64,000 nt of DNA from Acinetobacter sp. ANC 4470 (GTDB taxonomy: Bacteria; Pseudomonadota; Gammaproteobacteria; Pseudomonadales; Moraxellaceae): contig NZ_NEGC01000009.1 of assembly GCF_002135335.1 (NCBI RefSeq), positions 61,049 to 125,048 on the forward strand. The letters are read 5' to 3'. Shown one piece after another: positions 17,571 through 28,714 of the stretch. The notes below the pieces were generated by a model. That model was not told where the DNA came from, searched no databases, and saw only the letters and a program-made list of their open reading frames with translations. Position numbers and translations under genes: made by a program. How positions within the stretch are numbered: the first letter of the stretch is position 1; each line of letters opens with the position of its first letter.

Positions 17571-18638
17571 CTATTTACGCTTAAAAGTTGATTCAAGGGA
17601 CTCGATTTGAGCCTGTATATGATCAAGCCGTTTTAGCAATTGGGTCAATGGCACATCTGCTAATTGTTTAAAGCGTACAGCAGCGCGTTTCCAATGTAAA
17701 CTTTCTAACATTGGCGTACCAGAAGAATAGCTCCCAGATTCAGAAATACTTTTTGTGACCATTGACATAGCTGTAATTGTCACATTATCGGCAATATTGA
17801 TATGACCTACAACACCTACCCCACCAGCAAGCACACAGTTTTTGCCAATTGTAGTACTACCAGCAACACCACATTTTGCAGCAAGTGCTGTATTCGCACC
17901 AATTTTCACATTATGTGCAATTTGCACAAGGTTATCAATAATGACACCATCTTCCAAAATTGTGTCGTCTAATGCACCACGATCAATACTACAATTCGAC
18001 CCAATTCTGACATCATGACCAATTTTGACTGAGCCTAATTGTGCAATCCGGTGCCACTTACCTTGATAAGGTGCAAAACCAAAACCTTCACCACCAATCA
18101 CACTATTGGCATGAATACGGACTCGATTACCTATTTTAGTTTCACCAGTTACCGTCACATGTGAATCGATAAAACATTGTTGACCAATTTCGACATCATC
18201 ATCAATTTTGACATGTGACTGAATGACCGTCTCGTCACCAACAACACAATGCTCACCAATCACTACATAATGCCCAATATAGGCACTATCAGCAATGATG
18301 GCAGATGGATGAATTTGAGCTGTGCTTTCAATACCTTGCTGCGTATGCTTTTTCTCAAATACATGGGTCAGAATAGCGAAAGCTAGATAAGGATTATCAA
18401 CAATAATAAAGTTATTACAGCTATCCAACTGTGCTTTTAAAGCTGCCGTAACAATTAACGCACCCGCTTTTGAAGCACGTGCGTGATCTAAGTATTTATC
18501 TGCATTTACAAATGCGAGATGTTTTTCTTGAGCGGCATCTAAGCTTGCCAGCCCTTCTAACACTAAATCAAATTGACCAACACACTCGCCTTGTACAAGG
18601 CGAGCCAGATCTTCTAAGCGCAATTGTCTAGGATTCAT
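17571..18638 (-). CDS. lpxD: UDP-3-O-acyl-glucosamine N-acyltransferase
   Basis: The 355-residue protein adds the second 3-hydroxyacyl chain in lipid A synthesis. An N-terminal uridine-binding domain ([10 protein letters not shown]) precedes a hexapeptide beta-helix (around residues 105-310). GGEGFGFAP and the histidine in QIAHNVKIG mark the active site. A C-terminal helix ([16 protein letters not shown]) forms the trimer coiled coil. It sits 3 bases from both skp and fabZ. Confidence 0.96.
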   Translation of the reverse strand: MNPRQLRLEDLARLVQGECVGQFDLVLEGLASLDAAQEKHLAFVNADKYLDHARASKAGALIVTAALKAQLDSCNNFIIVDNPYLAFAILTHVFEKKHTQQGIESTAQIHPSAIIADSAYIGHYVVIGEHCVVGDETVIQSHVKIDDDVEIGQQCFIDSHVTVTGETKIGNRVRIHANSVIGGEGFGFAPYQGKWHRIAQLGSVKIGHDVRIGSNCSIDRGALDDTILEDGVIIDNLVQIAHNVKIGANTALAAKCGVAGSTTIGKNCVLAGGVGVVGHINIADNVTITAMSMVTKSISESGSYSSGTPMLESLHWKRAAVRFKQLADVPLTQLLKRLDHIQAQIESLESTFKRK

Positions 18639-18641
18639 TGA

Positions 18642-19139
18642 TTACTTAATAACATTAACCTTTTGAATCATTTTATCAGTTAAATCATACTTAGCGTCAT
18701 AAGCAAGTGCTGAATTTTTATTTAAAACAACATCTAAGTTATTTTCTTTACGCAATTGCTCAGCAACTTGTTTCACTCGACCATCCAAAGTCTTATTCAT
18801 GACCTGGATTGAAGACTGGACGGTAGTCTGTAATCCCTGTTGAATTGAATTAAACTCTTTCAGTTTCGTTTGGTATTGAGTCATCATCTTTTGCTTTTCA
18901 GCTTCAGCTAAATTTGGGCTTTGTTGAGCACGTTGCTGAATGGCATCCAACTCTTTACCCAATTGCTCAAGCTTTGTCGTTTGTGGCTTCACCGTCTGCT
19001 GCAAAGAAGCATTCTGCTGCTTTAGATAAGTGCTATTTTCGACCACTTTCTCTAAATCAATGACACCATAACCAGCTGCATGAACAACAGAAGTACTTGC
19101 TAGCCCAGCAACAATCATACTCATTAATATTTTATTCAT
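18642..19139 (-). CDS. skp: Periplasmic chaperone Skp/OmpH
   Basis: The 165-residue protein has a signal peptide (MNKILMSMIVAGLASTSVVHA) and long helices rich in Q, K and E, the tentacle arms of the Skp trimer that carry unfolded outer-membrane proteins to BamA. It lies between bamA and lpxD, the standard order. Confidence 0.93.
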   Translation of the reverse strand: MNKILMSMIVAGLASTSVVHAAGYGVIDLEKVVENSTYLKQQNASLQQTVKPQTTKLEQLGKELDAIQQRAQQSPNLAEAEKQKMMTQYQTKLKEFNSIQQGLQTTVQSSIQVMNKTLDGRVKQVAEQLRKENNLDVVLNKNSALAYDAKYDLTDKMIQKVNVIK

Positions 19140-19175
19140 TTTAATATCCTTTCTTAAACCTTTGCGAGGTCGTAC

Positions 19176-21773
19176 TTAGAAAGTACGACCAATTTCAAAC
19201 TGGATATTCTTAGTTTCATCACCCGGTTTATCATTTAATGGGTATGCATAACTGAGTGAAAGTGGCCCAATCATAGTAATCCATGTAAAGCCAACACCTA
19301 CGCTATAACGCATGTTTTCAGCATCAAAACCAAAGTTATCTTCACAATATTTTTTAGCATCCACACCAGGGTCTGTTGGTGTACCGGCTAAATACAAAGT
19401 ACCACTTGGAATTGCACATTGGGTATCAAATACTTGTGCACCTTCAGCAAAAAGCACTGGTCTCACTTGACGCGTCCAATCGCCCTTAAATGGTAAAGGC
19501 AATGCCAGTTCTGCACCAAACTGTATTAATGCATTCCCCCCTACTTCCTCAGGGTCATAGTCTTTAATTTTCGACTCATTATAAGTTACACCTGGATATT
19601 TCGGCCCCAAGGTACTATTGTCATAACCACGAACTGAACCAAAACCACCCGCATAGAAGTTTTTATAAAAGGGTAAATCATTACCATAACCCAACTTACC
19701 ATAACCACGCAGTACGAAGTCATAAGGCAAAGGGAAAAATGCTTGAGCATCATAAGTTAGTTTTTGATATTCCACATCACTACCCGGTAATGCAATCTCT
19801 GCATTGACACGATGTGACATACCATTGGTTGGAAACACAGGGCGGTTTAATGTGTTATATGACCAACCCAAGTTTAAGTTATACGTTAAAAACTCACCGC
19901 CAAACTGATTATCAAAAGGTGTAAAACCTATATCGGTATAATTATTATTTGCACCTTTTTGGACACATAATGCATCATAATAATTATCTACTGGATCTTT
20001 AGGTGGTTCTAAATCAGGATTTCCCTCTTTATCAATATCCCATTGAGACATTGTTAAATTACTAGAACAATATTTACCTTGCCCTTTAACCTTACCACCT
20101 TTTGACAGCAAGTAATCGCGTACATAGGTCGAAACATATGGACCTGTAGTGACTTCAGTCTGGTCAATATTCAAGCCTGCACTAATACTTTGGTTTTCAT
20201 CAATTGGATAACCAAAAGTAATACCACCACCAAAACTGTCAGTCACATAATTGTTGACGTTATAGTCATCATCTAACTTTGTTTTACGGTAGTACATGTT
20301 ATAACCACGACGTACACCATCAATCGTGAAGTATGGATCTGTAACACTTAAATTATAATAGTCTTGGGTTTCTGAACGCGATAAATCAACAGATACACTG
20401 TTACCAGTCCCCAAGAAATTGGTTTGGCTTAAGCCCGCTTGAAACGTTACACCACCGCTTTGTGAGAAACCAACAGCAAGTGTACTTGTACCCGAGTGTT
20501 GCTCTTCAACATTGATATTTAAATCGACCTGATCTGACACATTTGGAATACGTGCTGGCTTAATATCAACTGTTTTAAAGAAACCAGTACGCTCCAAACG
20601 AACTTTAGACAAGTCAATTTTTTCATTGCTTGCTAATGCACCTTCCATTTGGCGCATTTCGCGACGTAACACTTCATCAGCTGTTTTCGTATTACCCATA
20701 AAATTAATACGACGTACAGTCACCTGTTGCCCCGGATTAATGTAATAGTTCAAATCAACCAATTTTGTTTCCTTATTGACTGTAGGAACCATATTCACTT
20801 CGGCATAGTAATAACCTGCATTACCATACTTACGAAGTAAAAGTTGTTTGACTGCATTTACTTTTTCTTGGGAATAAGTCTCACCATCTTTATAAATTTG
20901 TAGTGCTTTTAATTCTTCTGACTTATAAAGTGCATCGCCCAAAAACTTAGTTTCACCAAATTTAAATTGCTCACCTTCTTCCACAGCAACTTCAACAAAG
21001 ATATTTTTTTTATCTTCACTCAAGTTCAAATTTGAATTGGTAATATTAAAGTTGATATAACCTTTATTTAAATATAATGCACGTAAAGCTTCTAGACTGG
21101 CTGCCATTTTTTCTCGAGCATAGCGATCGTTACGTGTAACAATCGAACTCCAACTACTTTCTTTAACAGCAAAAGCTTGTTTAATATCGCTTTCTTGAAA
21201 AACGGTATTACCAATAATATTAATATCAACAACTTTAGCTGCTTTACCTTCAACAAAATCAACTGTTAAATCAACACGATTATTTGGCTTAGCCGTGGTA
21301 ACAACTTTAACGTCAGCATCATAACGACCTTGCTGCATATACTGCTGTTCAAGTTCTGTCTCAATGGTTTGCAGGGCAGATTTTTTCAAAACCTCACCTT
21401 CTGCAATGCCCATTTTTTTCAGCCCTTCTTCAAGTGCTTCTTTAGGAATGAGTTTATTGCCTTTAAACTCAACCTTCGAAATCAGTGGCCGTTCAACCAC
21501 AGTAAAAATCAGGGCATCTGCTTCTTGAGATGCTTTAATATCATCAAACAAGCCTGTGGCATATAAAGCACGAATCGCATTTGCAATGGTTGCATCATTG
21601 ACACGATCACCAGCATTGACAGGCAACATTCCATAGACATTTGTTGGCGTTAAACGAACCAGCCCGTTAATTTTTATATCGCGGACAATGAATTCATCTG
21701 CTGCATATACTTGTTGTACTGCTGCCATTGCACTGATGAGTGCCAAAGGCATAAATAAATGTGTGTGCTGCAT
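19176..21773 (-). CDS. bamA: Outer-membrane protein assembly factor BamA
   Basis: The 865-residue protein has a signal peptide (cleavage after VYA), five POTRA domains (about residues 26-430) and a 16-strand barrel with the lid motif SVRGY and a terminal phenylalanine (IGRTF). It folds and inserts outer-membrane proteins. It is longer than E. coli BamA (810). The extra length is in surface loops, including one with CSSN..ALCVQK and one with TQCAIP..KYCEDN, two likely disulfides. The loop-6 cysteine pair of E. coli is absent after VRGY. Confidence 0.97.
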   Translation of the reverse strand: MQHTHLFMPLALISAMAAVQQVYAADEFIVRDIKINGLVRLTPTNVYGMLPVNAGDRVNDATIANAIRALYATGLFDDIKASQEADALIFTVVERPLISKVEFKGNKLIPKEALEEGLKKMGIAEGEVLKKSALQTIETELEQQYMQQGRYDADVKVVTTAKPNNRVDLTVDFVEGKAAKVVDINIIGNTVFQESDIKQAFAVKESSWSSIVTRNDRYAREKMAASLEALRALYLNKGYINFNITNSNLNLSEDKKNIFVEVAVEEGEQFKFGETKFLGDALYKSEELKALQIYKDGETYSQEKVNAVKQLLLRKYGNAGYYYAEVNMVPTVNKETKLVDLNYYINPGQQVTVRRINFMGNTKTADEVLRREMRQMEGALASNEKIDLSKVRLERTGFFKTVDIKPARIPNVSDQVDLNINVEEQHSGTSTLAVGFSQSGGVTFQAGLSQTNFLGTGNSVSVDLSRSETQDYYNLSVTDPYFTIDGVRRGYNMYYRKTKLDDDYNVNNYVTDSFGGGITFGYPIDENQSISAGLNIDQTEVTTGPYVSTYVRDYLLSKGGKVKGQGKYCSSNLTMSQWDIDKEGNPDLEPPKDPVDNYYDALCVQKGANNNYTDIGFTPFDNQFGGEFLTYNLNLGWSYNTLNRPVFPTNGMSHRVNAEIALPGSDVEYQKLTYDAQAFFPLPYDFVLRGYGKLGYGNDLPFYKNFYAGGFGSVRGYDNSTLGPKYPGVTYNESKIKDYDPEEVGGNALIQFGAELALPLPFKGDWTRQVRPVLFAEGAQVFDTQCAIPSGTLYLAGTPTDPGVDAKKYCEDNFGFDAENMRYSVGVGFTWITMIGPLSLSYAYPLNDKPGDETKNIQFEIGRTF

Positions 21774-21815
21774 GCCTGTCTTTTTCCGATGTTAATTTAT
21801 TTCGTATCCACGTTC

Positions 21816-23171
21816 TTATAAACGCATGAAGTCATTGAATAATGCAAGGAGCATCATGCTACCGAGCAGTACCATACCAATTTTCAAACCAACCAATTGT
21901 ATTTGTTCAGAAACAGGTTTACCACGAATCAGCTCAATAAAATAGTAAACTAAATGTCCACCATCAAGCATTGGTATAGGCAATAAATTTAAAATTCCTA
22001 AACTTACACTCATTAAAGCCATGAATGAAATAAAGGTCTGCCAACCCATTTCCGCACTCTGCCCTGCAACTTTAGCAATCGTGATAGGTCCAGATAAATT
22101 ATCCAAACCGATTAGACCACGTACCATTTTGACAATCGAGTTCAAAATCATACCTGATATTTGACCTGTTTTATCAACTGCCACGACCAAAGCTTCAGTC
22201 GGACTATACTGAATCGTTTGTTTGTATTCTGCAGGTATTGTTATTTTTCCGGGTATACTCTGTACACCGAGCATACCAGAAACATTGCCCATACTATCAC
22301 GCTTAGCTTGTGGCATGATTTGCAAATGTAGCAATTGATTTTGACGTAATACATCAATTTTTAATAATTTTTCTGGTGCAGCCTGAACAGTTTGAACCAC
22401 ATCAAACCAATCATTCATTTTCACACCATCAATCGCAATAATTTTATCGCCCTCTTTCATACCTTGACGAATTGCAGCACCATCCGCACTCAGTTTAGTG
22501 GCAATAGCAGCAATGTGTGGACGGTATGGCATAAAGCCCAAACTATCTAATGCAGATTGATTTTGATCTTTTAAAAAATCTCGAATCGGTAATTTAAACG
22601 TTTGAATTTGACCATTACGATCAGCTTGAACTTCAATTGAACCTGTTTCACCAACACGATCCACCAGAGCAAAATTTAACTTTTCCCACGTCGTGACTGG
22701 CATGCCATCCACCGCAGTAATTTTATCGCCGACTTGCATTTGGACTGTAGCAGCAGGTGTATTCGGTAACACTTTACCAACACGCGTATTCAGTTGATCT
22801 TGAGATGGTAAAAATAAAATCCAAAATAAAATTATAGCAAACGCTAAATTAATCAGTGGTCCCGCAGCTACAATTGCAATTCGCTTCCATGGATGTTGGC
22901 GATTAAATGCCTTCGGCAAATCTTCTTCTGCAACATTACCTTCGCGCTCATCCAGCATTTTGACATAACCACCAAAGGGTAACGCTGAAAGCTGATACTG
23001 AATGCCAGACTTTTTAGATGTCCACTTGAGTAAAGTTGGGCCAAAGCCAATCGAATAAACTAAAACTTTGACGCCTAGTTTACGTGCAACAATATAATGC
23101 CCAAACTCATGAATCGCAATGAGCGGCCCGAGCAAAAGAATTGCTGCCACAATAATAAACAAGGCACTCAT
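21816..23171 (-). CDS. rseP: Site-2 membrane metalloprotease RseP
   Basis: The 451-residue inner-membrane zinc protease has the HEFGH active site at residues 21-25, two PDZ domains in the periplasmic part (about 110-310) and the second catalytic motif MLDGGH near residue 400. RseP cuts anti-sigma factors and remnant signal peptides within the membrane. It is in the canonical dxr-rseP-bamA order, 3 bases from dxr. Confidence 0.95.
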   Translation of the reverse strand: MSALFIIVAAILLLGPLIAIHEFGHYIVARKLGVKVLVYSIGFGPTLLKWTSKKSGIQYQLSALPFGGYVKMLDEREGNVAEEDLPKAFNRQHPWKRIAIVAAGPLINLAFAIILFWILFLPSQDQLNTRVGKVLPNTPAATVQMQVGDKITAVDGMPVTTWEKLNFALVDRVGETGSIEVQADRNGQIQTFKLPIRDFLKDQNQSALDSLGFMPYRPHIAAIATKLSADGAAIRQGMKEGDKIIAIDGVKMNDWFDVVQTVQAAPEKLLKIDVLRQNQLLHLQIMPQAKRDSMGNVSGMLGVQSIPGKITIPAEYKQTIQYSPTEALVVAVDKTGQISGMILNSIVKMVRGLIGLDNLSGPITIAKVAGQSAEMGWQTFISFMALMSVSLGILNLLPIPMLDGGHLVYYFIELIRGKPVSEQIQLVGLKIGMVLLGSMMLLALFNDFMRL

Positions 23172-23174
23172 GTT

Positions 23175-24371
23175 TTAGCTTCCTTTATTGATGACAATTT
23201 GCTGTGCGACAGAACGAGCCACTTGATCTGCTTGTAAAATAAGCTCTATCGATTCCGCAGCACCACTTTCAACTTGATTCAAAGTCTGTTCGACCACTTG
23301 AGCAATTTCAGTAAAACCAAGTGCTTTATTTAAGAATGCTGCAACAGCAACTTCATTCGCTGCATTTAAAATTGCAGGGGTTAAGCCACCATTTTGCATC
23401 GCTTGTCGTGCAAGTTTTAAGGCAGGAAAACGCGTCGTGTCAGGTTCCTGAAAATCTAACTGGTGATTCTTAAATAAATCAAGTGCAGGCACATTGGTCT
23501 GAAGACGCTCTGGCCATGCAAGTGCATGCGCGATTGGCGTACACATATCAGGATTACCCATTTGCGCCAAAGTCGAACCATCCACGTACTGAACCATAGA
23601 GTGAATGATACTCTGCGGATGAACAACGACTGTTACAAACTGTTCTGAAATTGCAAACAGATGACAGGCTTCTATGAGCTCCAAACCTTTATTCATTAAA
23701 GTGGCAGAATCAACAGAAATTTTTTGCCCCATGGACCAATTCGGGTGCTTACAGGCCTGAGTCGGTGTTACATTTTTTAATTGTTCAAGACTATGGTTTA
23801 GAAATGGTCCACCAGAAGCCGTCAATAAAATGCGAGACACACCCTGTTTCGGCTGTCCATTACGCTCCGCCTGAAAATAACCATCAGGTAAACATTGAAA
23901 AATAGCATTATGTTCAGAATCGACAGGAAGCAATTGAGCATTGTAGTCAAGAGCAGCTTGCATCATGAGGTCACCAGACATCACCAATGCTTCTTTATTC
24001 GCAAGTAAAACTCGCTTACCCGCTTTAACTGCAGCCAATGTTGGCAACAAACCAGCAGCCCCCACAATGGCTGCCATAACCACATCGACATCTGCATGTT
24101 CAGCAACAGCTATTAAGCCAGCCTCATCTGTCAGAATTTCAATATGATTCAAATTTTGTTTTTGGAAATGCTGTTGCAGTTCGGCAACTTTAGTTGCCGG
24201 AATGACCACAACTTTCGGTCGATACTGTTTGCATATTTCAACAAGTTCTAAAATTCGACTATGTGCCGTGACTGCAAATACAGAATACTTTTCAGGATGC
24301 TGCTGCAAAATTTTTAAGGTGCTTTGACCAATGGAACCCGTTACACCTAATATACAAACAGATTGCGACAT
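23175..24371 (-). CDS. dxr: 1-deoxy-D-xylulose 5-phosphate reductoisomerase
   Basis: The 398-residue enzyme makes 2-C-methyl-erythritol 4-phosphate, the committed step of the non-mevalonate isoprenoid path. It has NADPH-binding GVTGSIGQSTL near residue 9, LLANKEALVMSG near 120, and the metal and substrate site VDSEHNAIFQC. It is one base from cdsA, consistent with tight coupling in the operon; its products feed uppS upstream. Confidence 0.97.
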   Translation of the reverse strand: MSQSVCILGVTGSIGQSTLKILQQHPEKYSVFAVTAHSRILELVEICKQYRPKVVVIPATKVAELQQHFQKQNLNHIEILTDEAGLIAVAEHADVDVVMAAIVGAAGLLPTLAAVKAGKRVLLANKEALVMSGDLMMQAALDYNAQLLPVDSEHNAIFQCLPDGYFQAERNGQPKQGVSRILLTASGGPFLNHSLEQLKNVTPTQACKHPNWSMGQKISVDSATLMNKGLELIEACHLFAISEQFVTVVVHPQSIIHSMVQYVDGSTLAQMGNPDMCTPIAHALAWPERLQTNVPALDLFKNHQLDFQEPDTTRFPALKLARQAMQNGGLTPAILNAANEVAVAAFLNKALGFTEIAQVVEQTLNQVESGAAESIELILQADQVARSVAQQIVINKGS

Positions 24372-25196
24372 CTATAAATTTACACCAATAAGTTTTAAAA
24401 CATACATGCCAGCAGCAAAAATTGGAGCCGCAGCAAGCAATGAATCTATACGATCGAGCACCCCACCATGTCCCGGTAGAATACGACCTGAATCTTTAAT
24501 TCCCGCACGACGTTTAATCATAGATTCAAACAAATCGCCCAACACTGAACTAAATACAGTAACCACAGATAAAATTAAAAACAGAATATGTTGCGCGATC
24601 GTTAAGTCTAAATAAAGAACCTCTACAGCAACAACAATCAGCATTGCTGTAAAAATACCACCATACAAACCTTCAACCGATTTATTTGGACTCACATCTG
24701 GTGCAAGTTTTTTCTTGCCTAATTTACGTCCGACAAAATAAGCACCGCTGTCTGCCCCCCATACCAATAAAAATAGGTACATGAGCCACCATGGTGAACT
24801 ATGCCATACAGAGAAAATTGCGGTAACCGCAGCAGAAATCAAAACAAAACCAATCATCTTTAAGCTTGGATTGTACCAGCCATCATAATCTGGGTATGAC
24901 TTAACCCAAAAGATACTTAAAATCCAACATAAAATAGAAGCCGCCCAAAGTAATAAGGCAATATCATTAAAATATAATGCCAAAGTTGCTAAAGCCGCAG
25001 TTGCAATACCATAAACCCAAGCTAGGAGTTTCACAGAATTTTTATTTTTTCTTGGCATAAGCTTAAACCACTCATACCCTGCAACCCCTGCTGCAACAAT
25101 CATCAGCATAAACATTGGATACTGAGACTGTGTAGCAAACATACAACTGAGTACGACTGCTACCAATACCAATGCGGTTATAATCCGCTCTAACAT
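24372..25196 (-). CDS. cdsA: Phosphatidate cytidylyltransferase
   Basis: The 274-residue inner-membrane enzyme makes CDP-diacylglycerol for all phospholipids. It has about eight membrane segments and the CDS signature near the C-terminus (KDSGRILPGHGGVLDRIDS). Situated between uppS and dxr. Confidence 0.96.
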   Translation of the reverse strand: MLERIITALVLVAVVLSCMFATQSQYPMFMLMIVAAGVAGYEWFKLMPRKNKNSVKLLAWVYGIATAALATLALYFNDIALLLWAASILCWILSIFWVKSYPDYDGWYNPSLKMIGFVLISAAVTAIFSVWHSSPWWLMYLFLLVWGADSGAYFVGRKLGKKKLAPDVSPNKSVEGLYGGIFTAMLIVVAVEVLYLDLTIAQHILFLILSVVTVFSSVLGDLFESMIKRRAGIKDSGRILPGHGGVLDRIDSLLAAAPIFAAGMYVLKLIGVNL

Positions 25197-25206
25197 GTAT
25201 TAATTC

Positions 25207-25953
25207 TCAATTTTTCTCTTGTTGGATTTGCTCTGAAGTTTTTCCAAAACGACGTTCACGCCCAGCAAAAACTGCTAACGCATCATCGAATTCCTCAACG
25301 GTAAACTCAGGCCATAAGGTTTGGGTAAAATACAGTTCAGCATAGGCTGCTTGCCAAAGTAAAAAATTCGACAAACGAAAATCACCACCTGTACGAATCA
25401 ATAGATCAACAGCTGGTAAATCTGCCATACTGACATGCTGCCCAAACAACTCAACATTGATATCTTCAATAGCGATTTTTTTTGCTACAGCATCCGATGC
25501 AATTTGCTTTGCAGCCTGCGCCATATCCCACATGCCACCATAACTGATCGCAATGGTCAACGTCATGCTGTCGAACTTAGCAGTCCTTTGTTCAGCTTGC
25601 AACATTAACTCACGTAAATGTACAGATAAACGAGAACGATCACCAATAAAACGTAAAGCAATATTAAATTTTTCCATTCGAGGCAATTGCTCTAGGATTG
25701 TTTCTTCTAACAATACCATGAGTAAATCAACCTCAAATTGGGGACGATTCCAGTTTTCGCTAGAGAATGCAAAAACGGTTAACGCTTGAATTTTATTTTT
25801 TCTACAGTGTTCAACAATCGGGTCAAGGACATTTTTACCTTCACGGTGTCCATCACCTTTTTGCATTTGCATCTTTTTAGCAAAACGATTGTTGCCATCC
25901 ATGATGATGGCAACATGTTTTGGAAGAAGCAAGCTATCTTCTGATGCGGTCAT
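25207..25953 (-). CDS. uppS: Undecaprenyl diphosphate synthase
   Basis: The 248-residue cis-prenyltransferase makes C55 undecaprenyl diphosphate, the carrier for peptidoglycan and surface glycans. The active site is HVAIIMDGNNRFAKK, with N-R-F in place of the more common G-R-W. LTVFAFSSENW and the late LLIRTGGDFRLSNFL complete the family signature. It is between frr and cdsA. Confidence 0.97.
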   Translation of the reverse strand: MTASEDSLLLPKHVAIIMDGNNRFAKKMQMQKGDGHREGKNVLDPIVEHCRKNKIQALTVFAFSSENWNRPQFEVDLLMVLLEETILEQLPRMEKFNIALRFIGDRSRLSVHLRELMLQAEQRTAKFDSMTLTIAISYGGMWDMAQAAKQIASDAVAKKIAIEDINVELFGQHVSMADLPAVDLLIRTGGDFRLSNFLLWQAAYAELYFTQTLWPEFTVEEFDDALAVFAGRERRFGKTSEQIQQEKN

Positions 25954-25959
25954 TAAATC

Positions 25960-26514
25960 TTAAACCTTCATCAATTCAGCTTCTTTCGCAGCTAAACGCT
26001 TTTCTACTTCGGCTACGAATTTATCGGTGATTTTTTGAATGTCATCTGATGCACGGCGATCATCATCTTCAGAAATTTCTTTTTCTTTCAATAATGCTTT
26101 TAAATCACCCAATACATCACGACGAATGTTACGAATTGCAACTTTGGCATTTTCAGCTTCAGTACGCGCAACCTTCTGCATATCACGACGCGTTTCTTCA
26201 GTCAGTGCAGCCATTGGTACACGAATCGCATCTGCAGTAACAGGGTTAAGACCCAAACCTGCTTCACGAATCGCTTTATCAATTGCAGATACCATTGAAC
26301 GTTCAAATGGTTGTACCAACAATGTACGTGAATCTTCAAGACCAACGTTTGCCACTTGGTTCAGTGGAACATCAGAGCCATAGTAAGAAACCATCACACC
26401 ATTTAAAATAGATGGGTGCGCACGACCTGTACGAACTTTGGCAAAACCGTGCTCTAAAGACTCTAGAGACTTATTCATGCGGTCTTCGCTGTCTTTTTTA
26501 AGATCGTTAATCAT
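25960..26514 (-). CDS. frr: Ribosome recycling factor
   Basis: The 184-residue two-domain protein splits the post-termination ribosome together with EF-G. It has the typical N-terminal helix ([20 protein letters not shown]) and the hinge region ending in [23 protein letters not shown] precedes the ATG. It is 78 bases downstream of pyrH. Confidence 0.97.
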   Translation of the reverse strand: MINDLKKDSEDRMNKSLESLEHGFAKVRTGRAHPSILNGVMVSYYGSDVPLNQVANVGLEDSRTLLVQPFERSMVSAIDKAIREAGLGLNPVTADAIRVPMAALTEETRRDMQKVARTEAENAKVAIRNIRRDVLGDLKALLKEKEISEDDDRRASDDIQKITDKFVAEVEKRLAAKEAELMKV

Positions 26515-26592
26515 ATGATCTTCCTTACTTAATTCTAAGAGATGTAATTGCTAAATAGCGTGTAGTATAAAGAGCTTTCAGGCTCACGTACA

Positions 26593-27321
26593 TTAATTCG
26601 TAACGTGAGTCCCTTCTTTTTCACCCATAACCACTGAAAGCAATGAACCTGATTTGTTCATATCAAAAACTTGAAGTGGCACATTATGATCGCGGCACAA
26701 GCAAATTGCGGTTAAATCCATAATACCTAACTTTTCATCAAGTACTTGATCGAAAGTTAATTTGTCATATTTCACAGCATCATCGTATTTGCTTGGATCT
26801 TTATTATAAACGCCATCAACTTTAGTGGCTTTTAATATCAAGTTCGCTTCGATTTCAATACCACGTAAGCAAGCTGCTGTATCAGTGGTAAAAAATGGAT
26901 TACCTGTACCCGCAACAAATACGCACACTTCACCTTGAGTTAAATGGCGAATCGCATCACGGCTTGAATAAGATTCAACCACAGCACCAATTGGTAAAGC
27001 CGACATTAAACGCGTTTTAATGTTACGGCGCACCAAAGCATCACGTAACGCCAAACCATTCATCACAGTCGCAAGCATACCCATTTGATCGCCTGTTACA
27101 CGACCAACTAAACCATCTTTTTGCAATTGGCTACCGCGGTATAGGTTACCACCACCAACCACGATACCCACTTGAACACCTAAACCAACCAAGTGAGCAA
27201 TCGCCAAAGACATTTGATCAAGCACTTGTGCATCAATCCCCATATCTTTATTTCCAGCCAATGCTTCACCAGAAAGTTTAAGTAAAATACGTTCGTAACG
27301 GGGCTTTTTTGAGTCCAACAT
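26593..27321 (-). CDS. pyrH: UMP kinase
   Basis: The ATG at 27321 (GGAG upstream) gives 242 residues; a TTG at 27345 is an unlikely longer start. The amino-acid-kinase fold shows in [25 protein letters not shown] and the uridine-binding [16 protein letters not shown]. The hexameric bacterial enzyme phosphorylates UMP to UDP. The rpsB-tsf genes that usually precede pyrH are not here; rimO is upstream instead, 50 bases away. Confidence 0.96.
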   Translation of the reverse strand: MLDSKKPRYERILLKLSGEALAGNKDMGIDAQVLDQMSLAIAHLVGLGVQVGIVVGGGNLYRGSQLQKDGLVGRVTGDQMGMLATVMNGLALRDALVRRNIKTRLMSALPIGAVVESYSSRDAIRHLTQGEVCVFVAGTGNPFFTTDTAACLRGIEIEANLILKATKVDGVYNKDPSKYDDAVKYDKLTFDQVLDEKLGIMDLTAICLCRDHNVPLQVFDMNKSGSLLSVVMGEKEGTHVTN

Positions 27322-27370
27322 CAGGGGAGTCTCCGAATTTTCCAATATCTAAAATTTTATTCGTATCTTT

Positions 27371-28714
27371 TTAAGCTGACCTAATCTGAATTAACTTGGC
27401 ATATAAATCATATTCATCTGCATCAGTAATTTCGACTTCGAGCAAATCGCCCGATTTAATCAAGCTTTTATCAATATCTTCAACAAAAACATTACCATCA
27501 ATTTCAGGTGCATCTGCATAAGAGCGTGCAATTGCCACTGGGAATTCTTCATCTAGATCATCAACCAGCACAGTCATGGTTTGACCAATACGTTTTTGTA
27601 GTTTCGCAGCAGAAATAGCCTGTTGAACTTCCATAAAACGTTCATAACGATCTTGCTTAATTTCTTCAGGTACATGATCTGGCAAGTCATTTGCTGTCGC
27701 ACCCTCTACAGGTGAATAGGTAAAGCAACCTACACGATCAAGCTGTGCTTCTTTGAGCCATTCAAGTAAAACTTGGAAATCTTCCTCAGTTTCACCCGGA
27801 AAACCAACAACGAATGTTGAACGAATCACCAGTTCTGGACATTTTTCACGCCACAATTTCAGACGTTCCAGTGTGTTTTCACTATGAGCTGGTCGCTTCA
27901 TCAATTTTAAGATGCGTGGACTGGCATGTTGAAAAGGAATATCTAAATATGGCAGGATTTTACCTTGTGCCATTAAATCAATCACTGCATCCACATGTGG
28001 ATATGGATAGACATAATGTAAACGCACCCAGATACCAAGCTGACCCAGTGCTTCACACATGTCATAGAATTTGGTTTTAACTGGCTGACCGTTCCAAAAA
28101 TCAAGCTTGTACTTGGTGTCTAGACCATAAGCAGAAGTATCTTGTGAAATCACCAAAACTTCTTGAACACCCGCTTTTTTCAACGCTTGTGCTTCGCTTA
28201 AAACTGAACCCACAGGACGTGAAACCAAATCGCCACGCATACTTGGAATAATACAGAATGTACAACGATGGTTGCAGCCTTCTGATATTTTCAAATAAGC
28301 ATAATGTTTTGGTGTTAAACGAATCCCTTGTTCAGGAACAAGATCAATAAATGGATTATGTTTAGGTGGTGCAGGCACATATTCATGCACAGCTTCCATC
28401 ACATCTTGGTAAGCTGCAGCACCTGTTACTTTTAAAACACTTGGGTGCATTTGACGAATTTTTTCTTCATCTTTACCTAAACAGCCCGTTACAATCACAC
28501 GACCATTTGCGCTAATGGCTTCGCCAATTGCGTCTAAAGACTCTTGTACTGCAGATTCAATAAAACCACAGGTATTTACAACAACTAAATCCGCACCATC
28601 ATAATCCGATGCTACATCATAACCTTCAGTCTTTAACTGAGTTAAAATTCGTTCAGAATCTACCAATGCCTTAGGACAACCTAAAGAAACGAAACCGACT
28701 TTGGGGGTCTTCAT
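27371..28714 (-). CDS. rimO: Ribosomal protein S12 methylthiotransferase RimO
   Basis: Starting at the ATG at 28714 (GGAG upstream) the protein has 447 residues. RimO is a radical-SAM enzyme that adds a methylthio group to Asp88/89 of S12. It shows the N-terminal UPF0004 domain ([13 protein letters not shown]), the radical-SAM cysteines in [13 protein letters not shown] and a C-terminal TRAM domain. It heads the minus-strand run that continues into pyrH and the envelope genes. Confidence 0.95.
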   Translation of the reverse strand: MKTPKVGFVSLGCPKALVDSERILTQLKTEGYDVASDYDGADLVVVNTCGFIESAVQESLDAIGEAISANGRVIVTGCLGKDEEKIRQMHPSVLKVTGAAAYQDVMEAVHEYVPAPPKHNPFIDLVPEQGIRLTPKHYAYLKISEGCNHRCTFCIIPSMRGDLVSRPVGSVLSEAQALKKAGVQEVLVISQDTSAYGLDTKYKLDFWNGQPVKTKFYDMCEALGQLGIWVRLHYVYPYPHVDAVIDLMAQGKILPYLDIPFQHASPRILKLMKRPAHSENTLERLKLWREKCPELVIRSTFVVGFPGETEEDFQVLLEWLKEAQLDRVGCFTYSPVEGATANDLPDHVPEEIKQDRYERFMEVQQAISAAKLQKRIGQTMTVLVDDLDEEFPVAIARSYADAPEIDGNVFVEDIDKSLIKSGDLLEVEITDADEYDLYAKLIQIRSA

